Assembly (NCBI GenBank): GCA_034231615.1
Contig: CM067298.1
Span: forward strand, 27,744,483 to 27,808,482
Direction of reading: 5' to 3'
Length of the DNA: 64,000 nucleotides
DNA from: Meghimatium bilineatum
Taxonomy: Eukaryota; Mollusca; Gastropoda; Stylommatophora; Philomycidae
The translations under genes were made by a program, and so were the position numbers. Below, piece by piece: positions 23,312-36,618 of this stretch. Every line of letters starts with the position of its first letter. The stretch's first letter is position 1. Below the pieces are notes generated by a model. It did not search any database, had not been told where the DNA came from, and worked only from the letters and a program-made list of their open reading frames with translations.

Positions 23312-23510
23312 CAACTAATGCATCAAATTGCACATCATAGTAAAATTGTGAAGATGTCAGCCCACTATTGCAACATGGGCATCTGTGTTCACGTTCCACC
23401 CACTCAGTAATGCAGCGGTTGCAGTAGCGATGGCCACATGGTGTCAACACTGCACCTCTGATCACAGACAGGCAAATAGAACACTGTATATGGTTCTCAA
23501 GGGTACCATA
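23312..23510 (-). CDS. RING-finger (C3HC4) exon, probable E3 ubiquitin ligase
   Basis: A 199-base exon on the minus strand with acceptor CTACTTTTAG|TATGG and donor AGTTG|GTAAGTTG. The translation starts YGTLENHIQCSICL and continues VIRGAVLTPCGHRYCNRCIT, EWVEREHRCPCCN and DVQFDALV. The eight zinc ligands fit the C3HC4 RING pattern: CSIC, 11 residues, CGH, 2 residues, CNRC, 10 residues, CPCC. RING domains recruit E2 enzymes and drive ubiquitin transfer; which substrates are served depends on domains outside this exon. The exon starts in phase 0 and ends in phase 1. The frame runs on into the intron past the donor, so a longer ORF call to 23058 is not real. The rest of the gene is not confidently found; a candidate downstream exon lies at 5760-5847. 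Confidence 0.8.
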
Positions 23511-23599
23511 CTAAAAGTAGTATTAGAAATAAAAACATTTATTTAAAAAACTGTTGCAATATAAGCATTAGTATTCTTTGTAAGAAAAATGTAGGTTAT

Positions 23600-23870
23600 A
23601 ATTATAATGGTTGGCTGCTGGTCCAGCAACCTGTGTAAAGGTGAAGGTACAATATGTCATGCTGTAAGGAGTACTTATCTAAAAGAAAAAGGTCTCAGCT
23701 TTCCAAAAGCATGGACAGACAACATCAAGGATTGTACAGGACAAGATTTGTCTGCATCTTTGAAGATAGAAATTGCTGGAGGACTCTGTGTATGGTTTGC
23801 ATCAAATGTGATATCTTTGTGACCATGACTGGTTATGGGTTTATAGATAGATAGATCCCAAATTAAGGAA
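23600..23870 (+). pseudogene. LINE RT C-terminal fragment
   Basis: Shifted + strand frames give a KRSQLSKSMD stretch and AWTDNIKDCTGQDLSASLKI, then CWRTL, matching the R.R.W.DNI..WTG.DL..C...A.DR..WR.LV ending of many LINE reverse transcriptases. Two overlapping ORFs in this stretch are its two frames. 5'-truncated. Confidence 0.55.
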
Positions 23871-25039
23871 GAGCTGAAAATCTCTGCGAATAGGAAACTA
23901 TTGTGATTAAGACTGGCTGCTGTATTGCATAAATTTCTTGAACCAATAGATCTGTGTGAAGACAATAACACAAATAAACATTTCATACTTCACTATCATA
24001 GATTCCAATATAGAACAGACTACAAAGATTGCTACCACATAACATCTCATGATGGTGATGATGTATCAAGCAAGAGAATAAAATTAATATATTCAATGTC
24101 ATTTATTACTATAATAAAATGTTTCTCCCTCCAGGGCCAGATAAATGGAACACATTATATGGAATAAAACAACAGCTCACAAACACATGCATATATCACA
24201 CAATGGCATTGGGTTGAAGGGCATGAGCCCATCGACCACTGGATCAGCATCCAACCAACCAACCATTACTATAATAAAATCCAGAATTTAAAATTAGCAA
24301 GTTGCCTAAAAGATGCAAGAAAAAGTGTGTTGAAATTTACTTCTCTATTTTCTTCTCTAAAATCCAAGGGTATTAAATTTTGCTTGGTGAGGACACCCTA
24401 CTTTTCTAGGACTTACTCTAATCCTTATGAGCTTCCTTCTACTAGCCATTTTTAATAACAAAAATAGTAATAGAAGTGTATCCTGTGCAGAGCATTGCTA
24501 TTTAATTATTAATATTAAAATTTGAAGTGCCCCTAATACATCCAATTGTATCTCCAGTACACACAATGTGAATAGCTGAGTTCAAACAACCTAGTATGGC
24601 AAGTTGAGTTTGTGGAGGCAAGCTTACTATAAACTATGCTACTGCGCCAACACTAGTCCTTTTAGAGCTTCCAAAAGTCCTTCTCTAGACTAATTCTTCT
24701 GAGTTGTCATCTACTAGTTAGGCCCAGTCCTTTTCAGGGCATCTTTCAGTTTTTCTCAAGAGCTTTCATCCTTTACATGTCAACTAGACAATACTAGGAA
24801 TTCACAGTCCTATTTGGATCATCCAAAGGTCTTTTTAAAGACTTCCACTCCTTACTAAACAAGACAATCAATATCATGTATGGCGACAGTGTCAATAGGT
24901 ACATCAATGGAGGGATGTGACATATTTAATGAGTTGAGGGAAATTTCCAGATAAGAAAATTTTCATTAGTTTAATTCAAACTGCTCTCATGATTGTGCAA
25001 GATTGGAGTAAAGATCAGAACAGCTCGTAAAGAGAAACA
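23871..25039. other. No gene recognised
   Basis: AT-rich sequence. A local array-like set of AGTCCTTTT-containing words occurs around 24650-24840 (CTAGTCCTTTTAGAGCTTCC, AAGTCCTTCTCTAGACTAAT, CAGTCCTTTTCAGGGCATCT, AAGGTCTTTTTAAAGACTTC), perhaps a very old ~60-bp tandem repeat. Confidence 0.4.
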
Positions 25040-25182
25040 TAATAGATAGGGGCATATATGAAGAGACTGGCAAATCAGTATAGAACTGGAGCTGTCAGAT
25101 GCTACACTGGAGGATTTATTGAGATAGAGATCTGAGCACCCATGGACTTTCCTGAGTGCCCTGATGATACCTACAATCATAG
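25040..25182 (+). pseudogene. Family R LINE 3' fragment
   Basis: LRRLANQYRTGAV, then APMDFPECPDDTYN, correspond to the VNQHRTGTV ... LWMCPVCSDDDPTTN end of family R. Only the last part of the element is left. Confidence 0.55.
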
Positions 25183-26689
25183 CAACACAATCCGTGAGTA
25201 TTCTTGACAGTTGCTCAGAAAAGAGGTAAGAGTAAAAATTGCCACAAAATTCTTAAGGGCAGCCCTAATGCATATAATAATTTAAGCAAACTTGCCTTAC
25301 TTATTAACTGTGTTACTGCTATATTTATAGTATTAGACTTAGGTCCGTATTGCTTGATAAGGAGGGATCCCCCCCCCCCTTCTTTTGAGTTATGACTAAG
25401 TACTACACAGTTTAAGTTATACGGCTGAATATTATATAGGCCTATTATTTGTAGCATATGCCTGCTACTATGCACTGTGCTGCTGCTATAGGCCTACTCT
25501 GCTCTTCATAGCGTAACTTTTAAGCCTTGTTTCATTTAATTCATACAGAGCGCTTAGATAGAGGCCAGCTACATTAGACATTATTTTCTCAAGCAAATTT
25601 ACGATGAACATTGAACATAATTTAATAATGTAGTCCCTATGTAGTACAAATGTATGTAAATACGACTTACAGGTATGATGAGTTGAGTGTTTGACATGTC
25701 TGTCATAGCGAACTGTTTCCTAAGCAAAAACAATAGCCTTTCTCAAAGAAAAAAAACAAAACAACAACAACATACAAAAAGGGTGGACATATCCTGTATA
25801 TTTGCAGATCAGTTTTCTAAATATAGAAACACGACAGACAACTCTAATTTTTGTCATTGTTTCCAGTCTGGACTTGAAAATGGTTGAACATGAGTAGAGG
25901 ATTGACTTAATTTTCCTGAGGTTACATACGTACTCCGCCCGACTGTATGAAGGTGCACGCCGAGGGTTTGCTGGGTTAAAACATCCCCACTCCCATAATT
26001 AATCTGAAGATTACTTTTAATAGGTCCTACTAGAAACCTAACTAAAAGATAAGTAAAAACTAAACACCGATTTTTCACAAAGATGCTTTCAAATTTCCCA
26101 TCGAAGAATGAAATTTAAACACAACAATTGATTAATGAATTTTTCCCCGCTTCTTACAAAGACACCATAGCAGATAGCATGTTTAAAACCGGCGATTTCT
26201 TATACACACACACACACACAAATACAACAACACGCATGACCAATACTCTAAGGAGATCCTCGGGCTTTACGTTTTTTTCCTTCGAGATCTGAGCGCTTTA
26301 ATCAAACCTAAGATTAATTTGTTCAAATCTTGATTTTTGTTTGTGGATTTTAAAAAAAAATCTATTTACTGAAGAAGAAAGAAAAGGCGCAAATAAGTAC
26401 TTGTTCTAATCAGCTTTAGGGTCTATATTTCTGTTATATTGCCAAACAATTTGATAAACGTGTGCAGTGTTGATGTTGCAATTGCAATTCTTCCCTTGCT
26501 TTCTGCTACACAATTCACTGAATTTATGTTCGCTCTAAAATGTTGAAAATAACATATATTTATATAGAGGCATAAGACTATTTGGTTCAATCACATATCA
26601 AGTGCTTACCTACTTTTCCAATCTATTGACGAAGTTTTCGGTTATGCGCAGCTTCATTCCAAGTTTGATATAGTGCGCGCTTTTTTCGT
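25183..26689. other. No gene recognised
   Basis: Contains a poly-C run near 25370-25380 and a short CA run near 26205-26220. No coding region or RNA gene can be supported. Confidence 0.45.
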
Positions 26690-26905
26690 GTAATGAAATT
26701 ACGGCACTCATCATCATCATCAAGTGCCGTCTCCACAATGAAGGTTGGCTGCAACAGATCTCCAACATCCCCTGTCTCTTGTTTTGGTGTTGCACCCTGC
26801 TAGACTGTAACCTGTACATCGTGTAATGCTTCTCTCCCACTTGTATCTCTGCTTAACTCTTGCTCGCTTCCCTTCGACTTTACCCTCAAGTAAGTTCTTC
26901 AGCAA
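26690..26905 (-). pseudogene. LINE RT C-terminal fragment
   Basis: The minus strand reads LLEGKVEGKRARVKQRYKWE and SVAANLHCGDGT, followed at the 3' end by a (GAT)n run (+ strand ATCATCATCATC at about 26707). This is the EGKR.RGRQR.RWE.....W..L.A.LH.G.GT ending and short triplet tail of RTE/L2-type elements. One frameshift separates the two halves. Confidence 0.7.
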
Positions 26906-27389
26906 AGTATCATGTCTTTTAATGTGTAAAAAATATCGATCCTTTTAACCTTACTAGACTTAAAGCAGGAGGTAAATACGAAGTATATAATAAAGGTTAC
27001 TGAATATAGCCTACCCATCAATATAAATAAATCAGAAATAACAATAAAACAAAGACAATTTTCAACGTGTTGGGAATATTGGGACCTTTTGTCAAGAAAC
27101 AAAAACCAATTAAAACAACACAACTATAAAAAACAAAAACAATGCTAAGCCTTGGACAATGGCTTCCGTACAAAAATGATTGCCAAAGTCAATAATAAAT
27201 CGTAATAAATCGTAATCTACTCACACGTTGAAAATTGTCTTTGTTATTTGTTTTATTATTTTTGATTTATTTATATTGATAGTTAGGCTATGTTCAGTAG
27301 CCTTTATTATATACTTCGTATTTACCTCTTATTTGTCTGGTTACTGCGGTACTTTTCCATTTTGTCGGACATCCTCCGATATTTTGGTT

Positions 27390-27475
27390 GTTTACAGCAG
27401 GAGGTATTCCAGAGAACTGAAATGCGTTCGTTCGTCGTTTTATTTGCACCAATGGCCTGATACATCCGACTTCGG
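27390..27475 (-). mobile_element. SINE family 1 fragment
   Basis: CAGGAGGTATTCCAGAGAAC, TTTATTTGCACCAATGGCCT and ATACATCCGACTTCGG follow in the same order as in the reverse-oriented copy at 32026. Body only. Confidence 0.65.
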
Positions 27476-28084
27476 TGAAATTTTTTCAAACAATGTTTTT
27501 AATCTCTTTTTAAATTACGAGTATTGTGAACAGAACAGATGAAAATAAACATCGAGATGTAACACAGTATTGTTATTTCATTGTTTTATTTATATGTTTA
27601 ATGTTTATAATTTGAATAGAAATGTAATGTTACATTTACCACCGTTTATATTGTTTTCTCCAACTCATGAGAGAATTCGAAAATGTTGTGCAAGCAAATA
27701 ATGGTATAACATACTTTAAGAATAGGGATGTAAATATATACAAACACACACACAGAGACACACACATAAGTAGCTAAATGTTAAAATACGAAATTCTATT
27801 GTTTATAGGGCACAGAAAGTAGAAAAAAATGACTCGACTAAAAAACCTTTATCAAGCAAAGACTCCAAGACACTGTAACAGACTCAACATTGCCATATTT
27901 TGAGAAGTGTCATACAGTTGTTCAGCAAGGGGAAGTCTGAAGTGGCACACCAGATTAGATTAACAACGTTATAACAGCAAATCTTTTGAAATGGACTCAT
28001 TAGGGGTAGTACATTGACTTCATATCTCCTTTCAACTGCGGAAGTTAGTCCAACTTTTAACCAATCGTATCTCTGGAAAAACCA
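27476..28084. other. No gene recognised
   Basis: AT-rich, with a short CA run near 27743-27770. Nothing coding. Confidence 0.45.
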
Positions 28085-28178
28085 ATTTATAAACAAATCA
28101 CTGCAAGTGAGAATCGAACCCGTGACCTCTATAGTACAAAGCGAATGGTTTAACCACTATGCCAGGGAGATCTAAACT
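28085..28178 (-). mobile_element. tRNA-derived SINE head
   Basis: The minus strand reads AGATCTCCCTGGCATAGTGG, TTAAACCATTCGCTTTGTAC and GGTCACGGGTTCGATTCTCA. The A-box-like GGCATAGTGG and the near-perfect B box GGTTCGATTC show a tRNA ancestry. It resembles the head of the complete SINE at 38367. No body of known type follows, so it is a head fragment or a different family. Confidence 0.7.
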
Positions 28179-28254
28179 CTTATTGCAGATGACACGCTCC
28201 CGTGGATATCCTCTTATGAATGCTACTCACATGACTCCATCTGTGTAATTATGT

Positions 28255-28372
28255 TTGTATCACCTCTGAGTAGGAGGCTTCTTACCAAAGCGTTTCCTAC
28301 CCCCTCTGAGAGTCTTCTCGGTATGAAATAAACCTCTGGAAATCAGCCCCCCCCCCTTTTTCTCCTTAGCGG
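28255..28372 (-). other. Possible terminal exon, basic peptide (weak)
   Basis: After a good acceptor (TTTGCTTTTATCTTCAG) one minus-strand frame stays open for 37 codons: AKEKKGGGLISRGLFHTEKT then LRGGRKRFGKKPPTQR and a stop. The dibasic RKR and FGKK sites look like prohormone cleavage and amidation signals, but chance is quite possible, and the ten-G run makes the frame uncertain. A diverged copy of this text lies at about 36300-36440 without the open frame. Confidence 0.2.
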
Positions 28373-28490
28373 CTGAAGATAAAAGCAAACTATTAAAGAT
28401 AATACAAAACAGTAAGAACTAAAATGATGACAACATAATAAAAAAATAAAATTTAACATTGAAAAATGGAAGAAAACGAAACACATTTAC

Positions 28491-28576
28491 CTGACAATGG
28501 GGAAAAAGAATGCCAGAAGTATAAAACCAATGCCGTGCTGTACTAAGATGCAAAGAGGCGGCCGCATCAGGCGGTA
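28491..28576 (-). other. Possible membrane-helix exon (weak)
   Basis: An 86-base minus-strand segment between an acceptor (TTTATTTTGATTAG) and a donor (TCAG|GTAAATG). Frame 0 reads YRLMRPPLCILVQHGIG then FILLAFFFPIV, a hydrophobic helix; another frame is open as well, so the call is ambiguous. Confidence 0.25.
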
Positions 28577-29570
28577 CTAATCAAAATAAATTATCGGGAA
28601 AAACCATACTTTTCGAAGAAAAACCATTTAAGGAGGGGGAGAGGGCAGCATTATTTCGAAGACTTGCATCATTCTGAGAATATCTACCGCACAGTCATGT
28701 ATCAAACAGAAATTTGTGAACATCTAAGCCTTTAGACTGTGTAAAAGTTATCCGCCATAATTTCTTGCCACGGAAAAGAAACAAACCTGTCTAGAAGGTA
28801 CTATTGAAAAAAATGAGAAGCAATTGTAATACATTTTAGGCACAAAAGTTTATCATCGCTCGCCAAAGACATGTTCATCTACAAGAAAATTAATGTGATA
28901 CATAAGGGCCCGCACACACTAATAGATAACGGTGCAGACAACCTCGGAGGTTGTAGTTCGACGAATAACATCATTCATGAATTTTATAAACCCAAAAACA
29001 AAAATCGTTAATATAACCATATTGGTTATAATAGATAAGGATCATTGTCATGATGTCGCTTAGCCAGATGTAAGTGGGATCCTGCTTAAGATCAAGATAT
29101 GGCGACTAGTGACATCAAGCAAGATCATACGAATATCCGTTTAAACGGTCACACACTGGAAGAAGTTACCACCTTAAAATATATGCGGCCAATATATGTG
29201 ATGATGGCAACTCGTGAAATGAGATTATATTTGACTTGAGATTGATATGGACAATATGGCAAGTTTGAATATTTATTAGAATAGTAAGATCAAAATTACA
29301 GTTAATATCAATCTATGCAAATCTCTAGTGCTACGTGTGCTATATACGGATGTGAATACTAGACAGCCAATTCATACACAGAAAGAAGGATTCATATTTT
29401 TGTATATAAGTACTACACACGATTGTTAGAAATACGTAATATAGAGCACAAGACAAATAAATTCGTCTGGCAGCAAGTAAACAAATTTGCAGGTTACTAA
29501 GAATCATTTTTGTCAGTGGTGAAACGGCGTAAACGTTTTTGACTTAAATATATAACGAGACACATATACT
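28577..29570. other. No gene recognised
   Basis: AT-rich sequence, no support for genes. Confidence 0.45.
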
Positions 29571-29676
29571 TATACACACACACACACACACACACGCACT
29601 CACGCACGCACGCACGCTCGCTCACACACACACACACACACACGCACGCACACACACACACACGCACACACATATA
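29571..29676. repeat. (CA)n / (CGCA)n microsatellite
   Basis: Runs of CACACACA broken by CGCACGCA and CTCG units. Together with the next (AT)n it creates a false 159-codon minus-strand ORF. Confidence 0.98.
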
Positions 29677-29718
29677 TAGAATATGGTTCTGAAATTCATA
29701 CAATGCTAATTTTGTTTG

Positions 29719-31083
<1,365 letters not shown>

Positions 31084-31943
31084 TCAATAATTTTCACTGC
31101 GCATATTGTCTTCAGACATTCTAGCACCACTATTGCCTTTCATCAAACTTCTACGTCGGCTCAATGGAGTATGACTGCCAGTGAAAGATATTTCGCGGTA
31201 TTCAGGGCGTCTATTTCTTGAATGAGAATCTTCTTTACTTAGCGAATGCAAACTGATATTATCCAAGTCGTCCCTAGATCTTGATGCAGAAGAATGTCCG
31301 TCAGCAACTGGAGAACAATGTGTTTGAGGTATAAACAACGGTGAGTCTTCATCGGAGCTGTTTTGTGCCTTGTGATGTATGAGTGAATGAGAGTTGGGAG
31401 ATACACTCAGATATCTGTGGGGATCAATTCGTTGATTTGGTGAAGACATCTGAACTTTTTCCTTAGAAATAGGGCTTGACACTTTGCTTCTTCGTCGACC
31501 CTCTTTACGCGAGTCCAAAAAATACTGGACCTCACTACATGATGTGTTCCCGTACGGGATGGGGTGGGTACGACCTCTCACTTCTTTTGCATTTTGATTG
31601 GTTTTTTCATGTTCAGTACCGAATGTTACACAATTACCCAGTGACCTTCTTGAGCAAGTCTTTTGACTATTCATGTTTTCAATAGATTGACGTTGAAAAG
31701 ATGACAAACCAGGAACTCTTGTCCGCTCTGATGATTCTTTGCAAGATCCAGAATGGCAGCCTTTGTACTGTAAGTGTTGATCGTGTGCACGCTGATTTCT
31801 TCTCCTACAACTGTTTTCAGTGAAATCGTAATTCTCATTTAACTTGGATCTCCCAAGAGATTTTTTGTAAGATGGATCGTTGTTTCTTGAGAAATTTAAG
31901 GCAGTTCCATCATCCAACCTGCCCAAACTCATTTGCTGGGCAC
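31084..31943 (-). CDS. Terminal exon of the Cys-rich/Ser-Arg-rich gene
   Basis: A 283-codon open frame on the minus strand, far longer than chance for this base composition. It begins at an acceptor (CATTAACAG|GTGCC) with AQQMSLGRLDDGTALNFSRN and ends HSRNRRPEYREISF, LSRRRSLMKGNSG, EDNMRSENY and a TGA. The product is rich in Ser, Arg, Asn and Asp, has many RRRS/SRRS basophilic-kinase-like sites, and looks disordered; no known domain is visible. The exon needs a phase-1 upstream partner, and the 54-base exon at 45207-45260 supplies it, giving MER-AQQ across the joint. ATG at 31932 could also be a start if this were a single-exon gene, but the acceptor and phase match make the spliced model better. 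Function unknown. Confidence 0.65.
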
Positions 31944-32025
31944 CTGTTAATGAACGAAATGTGTTAATAATAACAAGTTATCACATTTAAATCATCATAC
32001 ATACACATATACATTCTTCTTCTTT

Positions 32026-32185
32026 AGCTTGCATTCTCAAACTCCCGCTGGATCTCCCTTTTAGCAGAACCATTGTTCTACTAGATTTCCAACATGATGT
32101 AGTTCAGAGAATGGAAATGGAAATGCGTTGTGTTGCCGTTTTATTTGCGCCAATGGCCAAACACATCCGTCTTCGGCGGTCAAAT
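32026..32185 (-). mobile_element. SINE family 1 copy with GAA tail
   Basis: In + orientation: TTCTTCTTCTTT tail, GCATTCTCAAACTCCCGCTG, AGATTTCCAACATGATGTAG, GGAAATGCGTTGTG, TTTATTTGCGCCAATGGCCA and ACACATCCGTCTTCGG. The tRNA-like head is absent. It sits just upstream of the 31084-31943 exon in its intron. Confidence 0.8.
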
Positions 32186-32223
32186 ATACATTCATATGAG
32201 AATATTTTATTTGAGATATCACA

Positions 32224-32224
32224 A

Positions 32225-32255
<31 letters not shown>

Positions 32256-32256
32256 G
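32224..32256. repeat. (TAA)n microsatellite
   Basis: Eleven AAT triplets in a row; a C run follows at about 32286-32296. Confidence 0.97.
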
Positions 32257-32801
32257 CCCCCTACTAAAATAAAAGTAATAGTAACCCCCCCCCCCCACAC
32301 CTTCTGCAAGTGATGTATACTATGGTAGTTGTGACTGATTTGAAAACAAATTGTCATTTACATTTTGAGTTCAAATTGTGTATAAGATAGAACATAATAA
32401 TTAACCAAGTGAACATATTCGAATAATTAACAACTAATAGTTAATCAGGCAAAGCAACGATAACTAATCATAGAAGAAATACATGCCACTATTAACTCAA
32501 ACTGTCAACTCACCCGGTAAACAAGGAGTTTTATTCTCGCGAGAATCTAGAGAAGACATAAAGTAACGATGAATTAATTGTCACCATGGAGGAAGTTGTG
32601 AAAAGTAATTCGATTCAAACATCGTATGACTGGAAAAGAGACGACACTAGCTGATGATAATGACTGGAATGTAGTTTTGATTTTAATATCACTATTTGGT
32701 GCTACTATGGCATTTGTTACATAATTCACTGCAAAGTACTAACATATAAATCATGTTTTAACTATTGCACTGCGATAACAATTGTTTTTGTCTTTGTCTT
32801 T

Positions 32802-32941
32802 GTTGTGTGTGTGAGAGAGAGTGAGTGAGTGTGTGTGTGTGTGTGTGTGAGTATGAGTGTGAGTATGTGTGTGAGTGTGAGTGTGTGTGTGTGTGTGCGA
32901 GTGATTGAGTGTGTGTGTGAGTGTGTGTGTGTGTGTGTGTA
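32802..32941. repeat. (GT)n/(GAGT)n microsatellite
   Basis: GT dinucleotides mixed with GAGT and GTGA units. The overlapping ORFs at 32758-33106 on the minus strand are artefacts of this run. Confidence 0.98.
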
Positions 32942-33439
32942 GAATAAATATATATTTGCTTCCAAACAGAAAAATGTATTTGATATATTTCTACAGAAGT
33001 AATACATTGAATTGCTGATAAGAGAAGTGAATGTACCATGCTCCCAGCTGTAGCGAGAGCAGAGATGGCACACGAATATCTTCGCAGAAAAAATAACTTC
33101 CTCCAAGTTTTTTTTTTTTAAATAAGAGACTGCAAAAGAACTTTATAATAAAAAATGTTGATTACTCAAAATAAAAGGTAGTTAAGTAATTACTAGTAAG
33201 AAAAAAACCCCGATAACAGTATAAAGGACATACGTTTTAAACGTTTACATCATAAGTCGAAATCAATGTTTCAATCATAATAAATAAATCGTTGCAGGAT
33301 TTTTCAGTTGTTATTGCTTCCTCTACGAATTTTTAAAGTTTTTATTTCCTGCATTGCCATTAGAACATTACCCAACTAATAAATGAGCATGAGTCAATAT
33401 ATAGAATGCGTGAATTTGGAGTCATCATAGGTGTGGCCC
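32942..33439. other. No gene recognised
   Basis: AT-rich; nothing coding. Confidence 0.45.
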
Positions 33440-33810
33440 GGATCAAGTCAGTAAGAAAGCAACAAACACCAACACAAGATGAATATCACATTATGAACGG
33501 ATCAGAACAAGTTATAATTCTACGCCTCAGAACAGGACAAAACCGACTCCGCAGTCACATGTATACAAAGTTCAAGATTGGCAACATGGCCATCTGTACA
33601 TGTGGACAGACAGCACAGAGTGCCAAACATATACTTCAAGAGTGTTCTGAGCATGAAACGCTGAGGCATACATATTGTCCAGAGAAAACAACACTGGAAT
33701 CAAAGCTCTATGTGACACTGTATGCATTACAAAAGAAAGTGAGTTTTATTCAGGAGACAGAATTACAGATATAGACATGTTTCAAGTGAATGAAAGAAGA
33801 AGAACGCGTG
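33440..33810 (+). pseudogene. I-like LINE, 5'-truncated 3' fragment
   Basis: A 122-codon frame runs SVRKQQTPTQDEYHIMNGSE, QVIILRLRTGQNRLRSHMYT, CTCGQTAQSAKHILQECSEH and ends ETELQI. It is near-identical to 18285-18612 of the full element and here is uninterrupted, so it is the better copy of this domain. The 3' end GTGAATGAAAGAAGAAGAAC matches the parent's tail. It is a truncated insertion, not a host gene. Confidence 0.9.
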
Positions 33811-33889
33811 GCCCGCAGAGAACATTTAATAAAGATTTCTAAAAGAGAAGTGAACCAAAATATAACCGAAACCATGAGTTATATACCGT

Positions 33890-33970
33890 GAGAGATTTAC
33901 TGAGGCGGAGATCTGGGCACTTATGGACATGTCCGGTGTGCGAAGAGGATAATCAACATACCTAATACCT
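33890..33970 (+). pseudogene. Family R LINE 3' fragment
   Basis: VRDLLRRRSGHLWTCPVCEE then DNQHT corresponds to the CPVCSDDDPTTN terminus of family R. Confidence 0.6.
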
Positions 33971-34355
33971 AATATATTACCCAACTTTACTCGTAAAACC
34001 AGTAGTCATTGCATGAACATTGTAGACCTGAACTACAGATATTGCGATACACGGATGGACTAACTACTGGATTTGTCACGTCATAGTACCAAACGGTTCT
34101 AAGAAATCAATGTTGGATTTACCCTAAAAAGTATGTACGAGGCTCGTGCATTTTCAATCTATGCAGGATAAAATTTGTTCAATGACACCATACACAGCTG
34201 GACAAGCTTTCTTCCGGAGCGTCGAAAAAAGTATAGAAAACTAATAGTAAGTATAGGAAATCTCGGCACTGTCTGTTTACAACAGCCTACTACTAGGAAG
34301 TGGGGAATTTTCTAGTTAGTCCTTGAATATATCTAAATATTCGTGCTTGATCTTG
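33971..34355. other. No gene recognised
   Basis: No coding or RNA signal. Confidence 0.45.
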
Positions 34356-34510
34356 GCAATCAATGTAGACATATTTAGCTTCTGTGATTAAACTCAGCAG
34401 TCAATGTAGACATATTTAGCTTCTGTGATTAAACTCAGCAATCAATGTAGACAAACTGAGCTTCTGTGATTAAACTCAGCAGTCAATGTAGAAAGATTGA
34501 AATTCTGTGT
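34356..34510. repeat. 41-bp minisatellite, just under 4 copies
   Basis: Each unit has AATCAATGTAGACATATTTA or AGTCAATGTAGACA followed by GCTTCTGTGATTAAACTCAG. The last copy is eroded. Confidence 0.95.
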
Positions 34511-36528
34511 TGACATCCTCAGCAAGTTGCATTCACGACTTCCCTATCTTAAATCTGCTACCTTTAACTTTCTGTGTATTGGAATGCAATGGACGTTACT
34601 TATCTGCATGTATCTGAAGGTACACCCGTGCACGGCAATACTGTAAACTGCCATACGATAGTCGAGTAGGTACCGCATATCTCTTGTCGATGTGTTTCCT
34701 GTGCACCCAAGAATGATGTAGATAATTATAGAGAAGGATGCACCCAAAAATGAGAGTAGAGCCCGTTAGTTGGACACTTTAAAAGTCATTACTTTATTTT
34801 GCTCAATTGTGTAATTTGCTGGCTTGGTTATGACTACGCTTATGATAATAGTTATGAAAATGACTATCGCATCTACGATATATTTCTTTTTAGGAAACTC
34901 TTCATTACTCCCATGTATCAAAGCTTATGGATTGTGCAAGATTTCACATCATATTTCCAAATGGTCAAGAGTGGAGAAGCAAATTCGAGAACAAAAACGC
35001 ACAGAAGATTCCATAACTCTCTTTCCACCCCACAGAAAAAGTAGATTACACAACTCTAAAAATAAAACGCTGGACACTGCACTCCGAAAATGAAAAGACA
35101 AAAAAAAACATGGAATGGGGAGAGGGGAGCTATATAATGAACCAGCTGGTGTATTTTTATAATTTGCAGTGAATTATACAGCAGTTGTTATATTTCTCTT
35201 TGTATAATGATTTTCTCGCGATATTTATCTGTGATAGTCCCTTGTTAGCTAGCAGTCAGTCGGTTAAGATTGTGGCACAGCCGACGTAGTTATATTACAT
35301 ACATCACTTTATTTCTGGTTGCATCCCTTGGTCTTTACCACTCAAATTAATATCGGACTATATAGCTGCATTTAAAATTGTACGCCTATATATACATAGT
35401 TGAGTGGGAGGTTGTGGTATCAGATTATCTGAACTGGTGATATCATCCCAGCCACCTCGCAACAGTAAATCTCTAGTAGATAATATGCAGTTTATCGAAT
35501 AGGGATTTACTGTTATTTTGTATATTTTATGGTTGACAGCTCCCTCAGCTGTCTTGTCGCATTGGTGATAAGGTTATCTGCATCCTTGAAATGCTGTCCG
35601 TTCAGTGCAGATTATAGTCAAGAGAACAATAAAACTTTAGTCGGTGTAAGGTCGGAAGAATATGGAGGCTGTTCCAAGGTAATCACATTATTATTTTAGT
35701 GGTACTGATTTACCAGTAGGGATTGATGTGCTGGAGAATTTTCATACAGCATAATCCAACTTTTTTTGCTTTTCATGTTTTCCTGAACGTTTTATTCTCA
35801 TTGCATCGCTTAGACGACGAAGGATATTAAAGTTATGTCTTTGAGAGTGACTTCTCCAGAAAAACATGCAATGTGACATTTACACTTTTTGTTCAATCAA
35901 AGATATTTTCAGCTTTGCAACTAAAATAATACACAGACATCTGTATCTTCTCTTCGAGAGTATATGTAAAGGTCATGTCTATTTTGTCCTTTTCTCGAGG
36001 TCATTACCAACTTCTAAACATATAATCTCTATAACAACATCTATCATTCAAAAACTAATCGACTATTCCAGGAACTATTTGAAGCTAGGTAGGTAGGTAG
36101 TTAACGAATTTGTCTCTCTCTAGAGGAGAGGAGTGCCTCTTTCAACCAGCGGACTTAGTCCAATTAGGTTATATCGGGACACAATACCATAAATATTAGA
36201 GGTAACAAAGACCCCCAAGGATTAGTTACTATTTGAAGCTACATCGTATGTTTTCCTCTTATGGAAACCCAAGTAACATTGTATCTATACACTTATCTAT
36301 TTACTCATTCTGAGAAGGAGGCTACTTCTTAAAGTATCGTACACATCTGAGAGTTAGTGCCTTTGGGTACGAAATAAAACTCTAAAACAAAGCTCCCCAC
36401 TGTACAGACATCCACCTTTACCATTTTGAAAATAAGGAGTTAAGCATTGTAAATTATCAATGCACAAAAATATATTTTTAAAAATCACATAAAAATAAAT
36501 GTTCAGACGATTGAAGATGTACCTTTAC
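34511..36528. other. No gene recognised
   Basis: AT-rich stretch with small ORFs lacking family features. A GTAGGTAGGTAGTTAAC run at about 36088-36104 resembles the AACT-type tail of family R. The 36300-36440 part is a diverged copy of about 28230-28400. Confidence 0.4.
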
Positions 36529-36618
36529 CTGGAAGCAACAGGGCGAAGAGGGAGAAACAAATCATGATGTTGACAACAAAAGAATTAATAATGTCAGGCT
36601 TGTTTTCATTAGTGTTCT
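36529..36618 (-). other. Possible membrane-helix exon (weak)
   Basis: Minus strand, ending at a donor CCAG|GTAAAGG. The open frame reads ENTNENKPDIINSFVVNIM then ICFSLFALLLP, either a helix or, from the internal Met, a short signal peptide. Its upstream side is cut by a family R insertion at 36619. Donor phase 1 would fit the candidate exon at 28255-28372. Speculative. Confidence 0.25.

Noticed and set aside
23058-23465. RING ORF taken as a complete 135-residue protein
   Set aside because: The frame crosses a consensus donor at 23312 and starts after the first two zinc ligands; it is an exon plus intron read-through.
32758-33106. Overlapping minus-strand ORFs rich in HTHT and THTL
   Set aside because: Translation of the GT microsatellite.
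33406-33774. 122-codon + strand ORF as a host gene
   Set aside because: Near-identical to the C-terminal part of the I-like LINE at 18285-18612.
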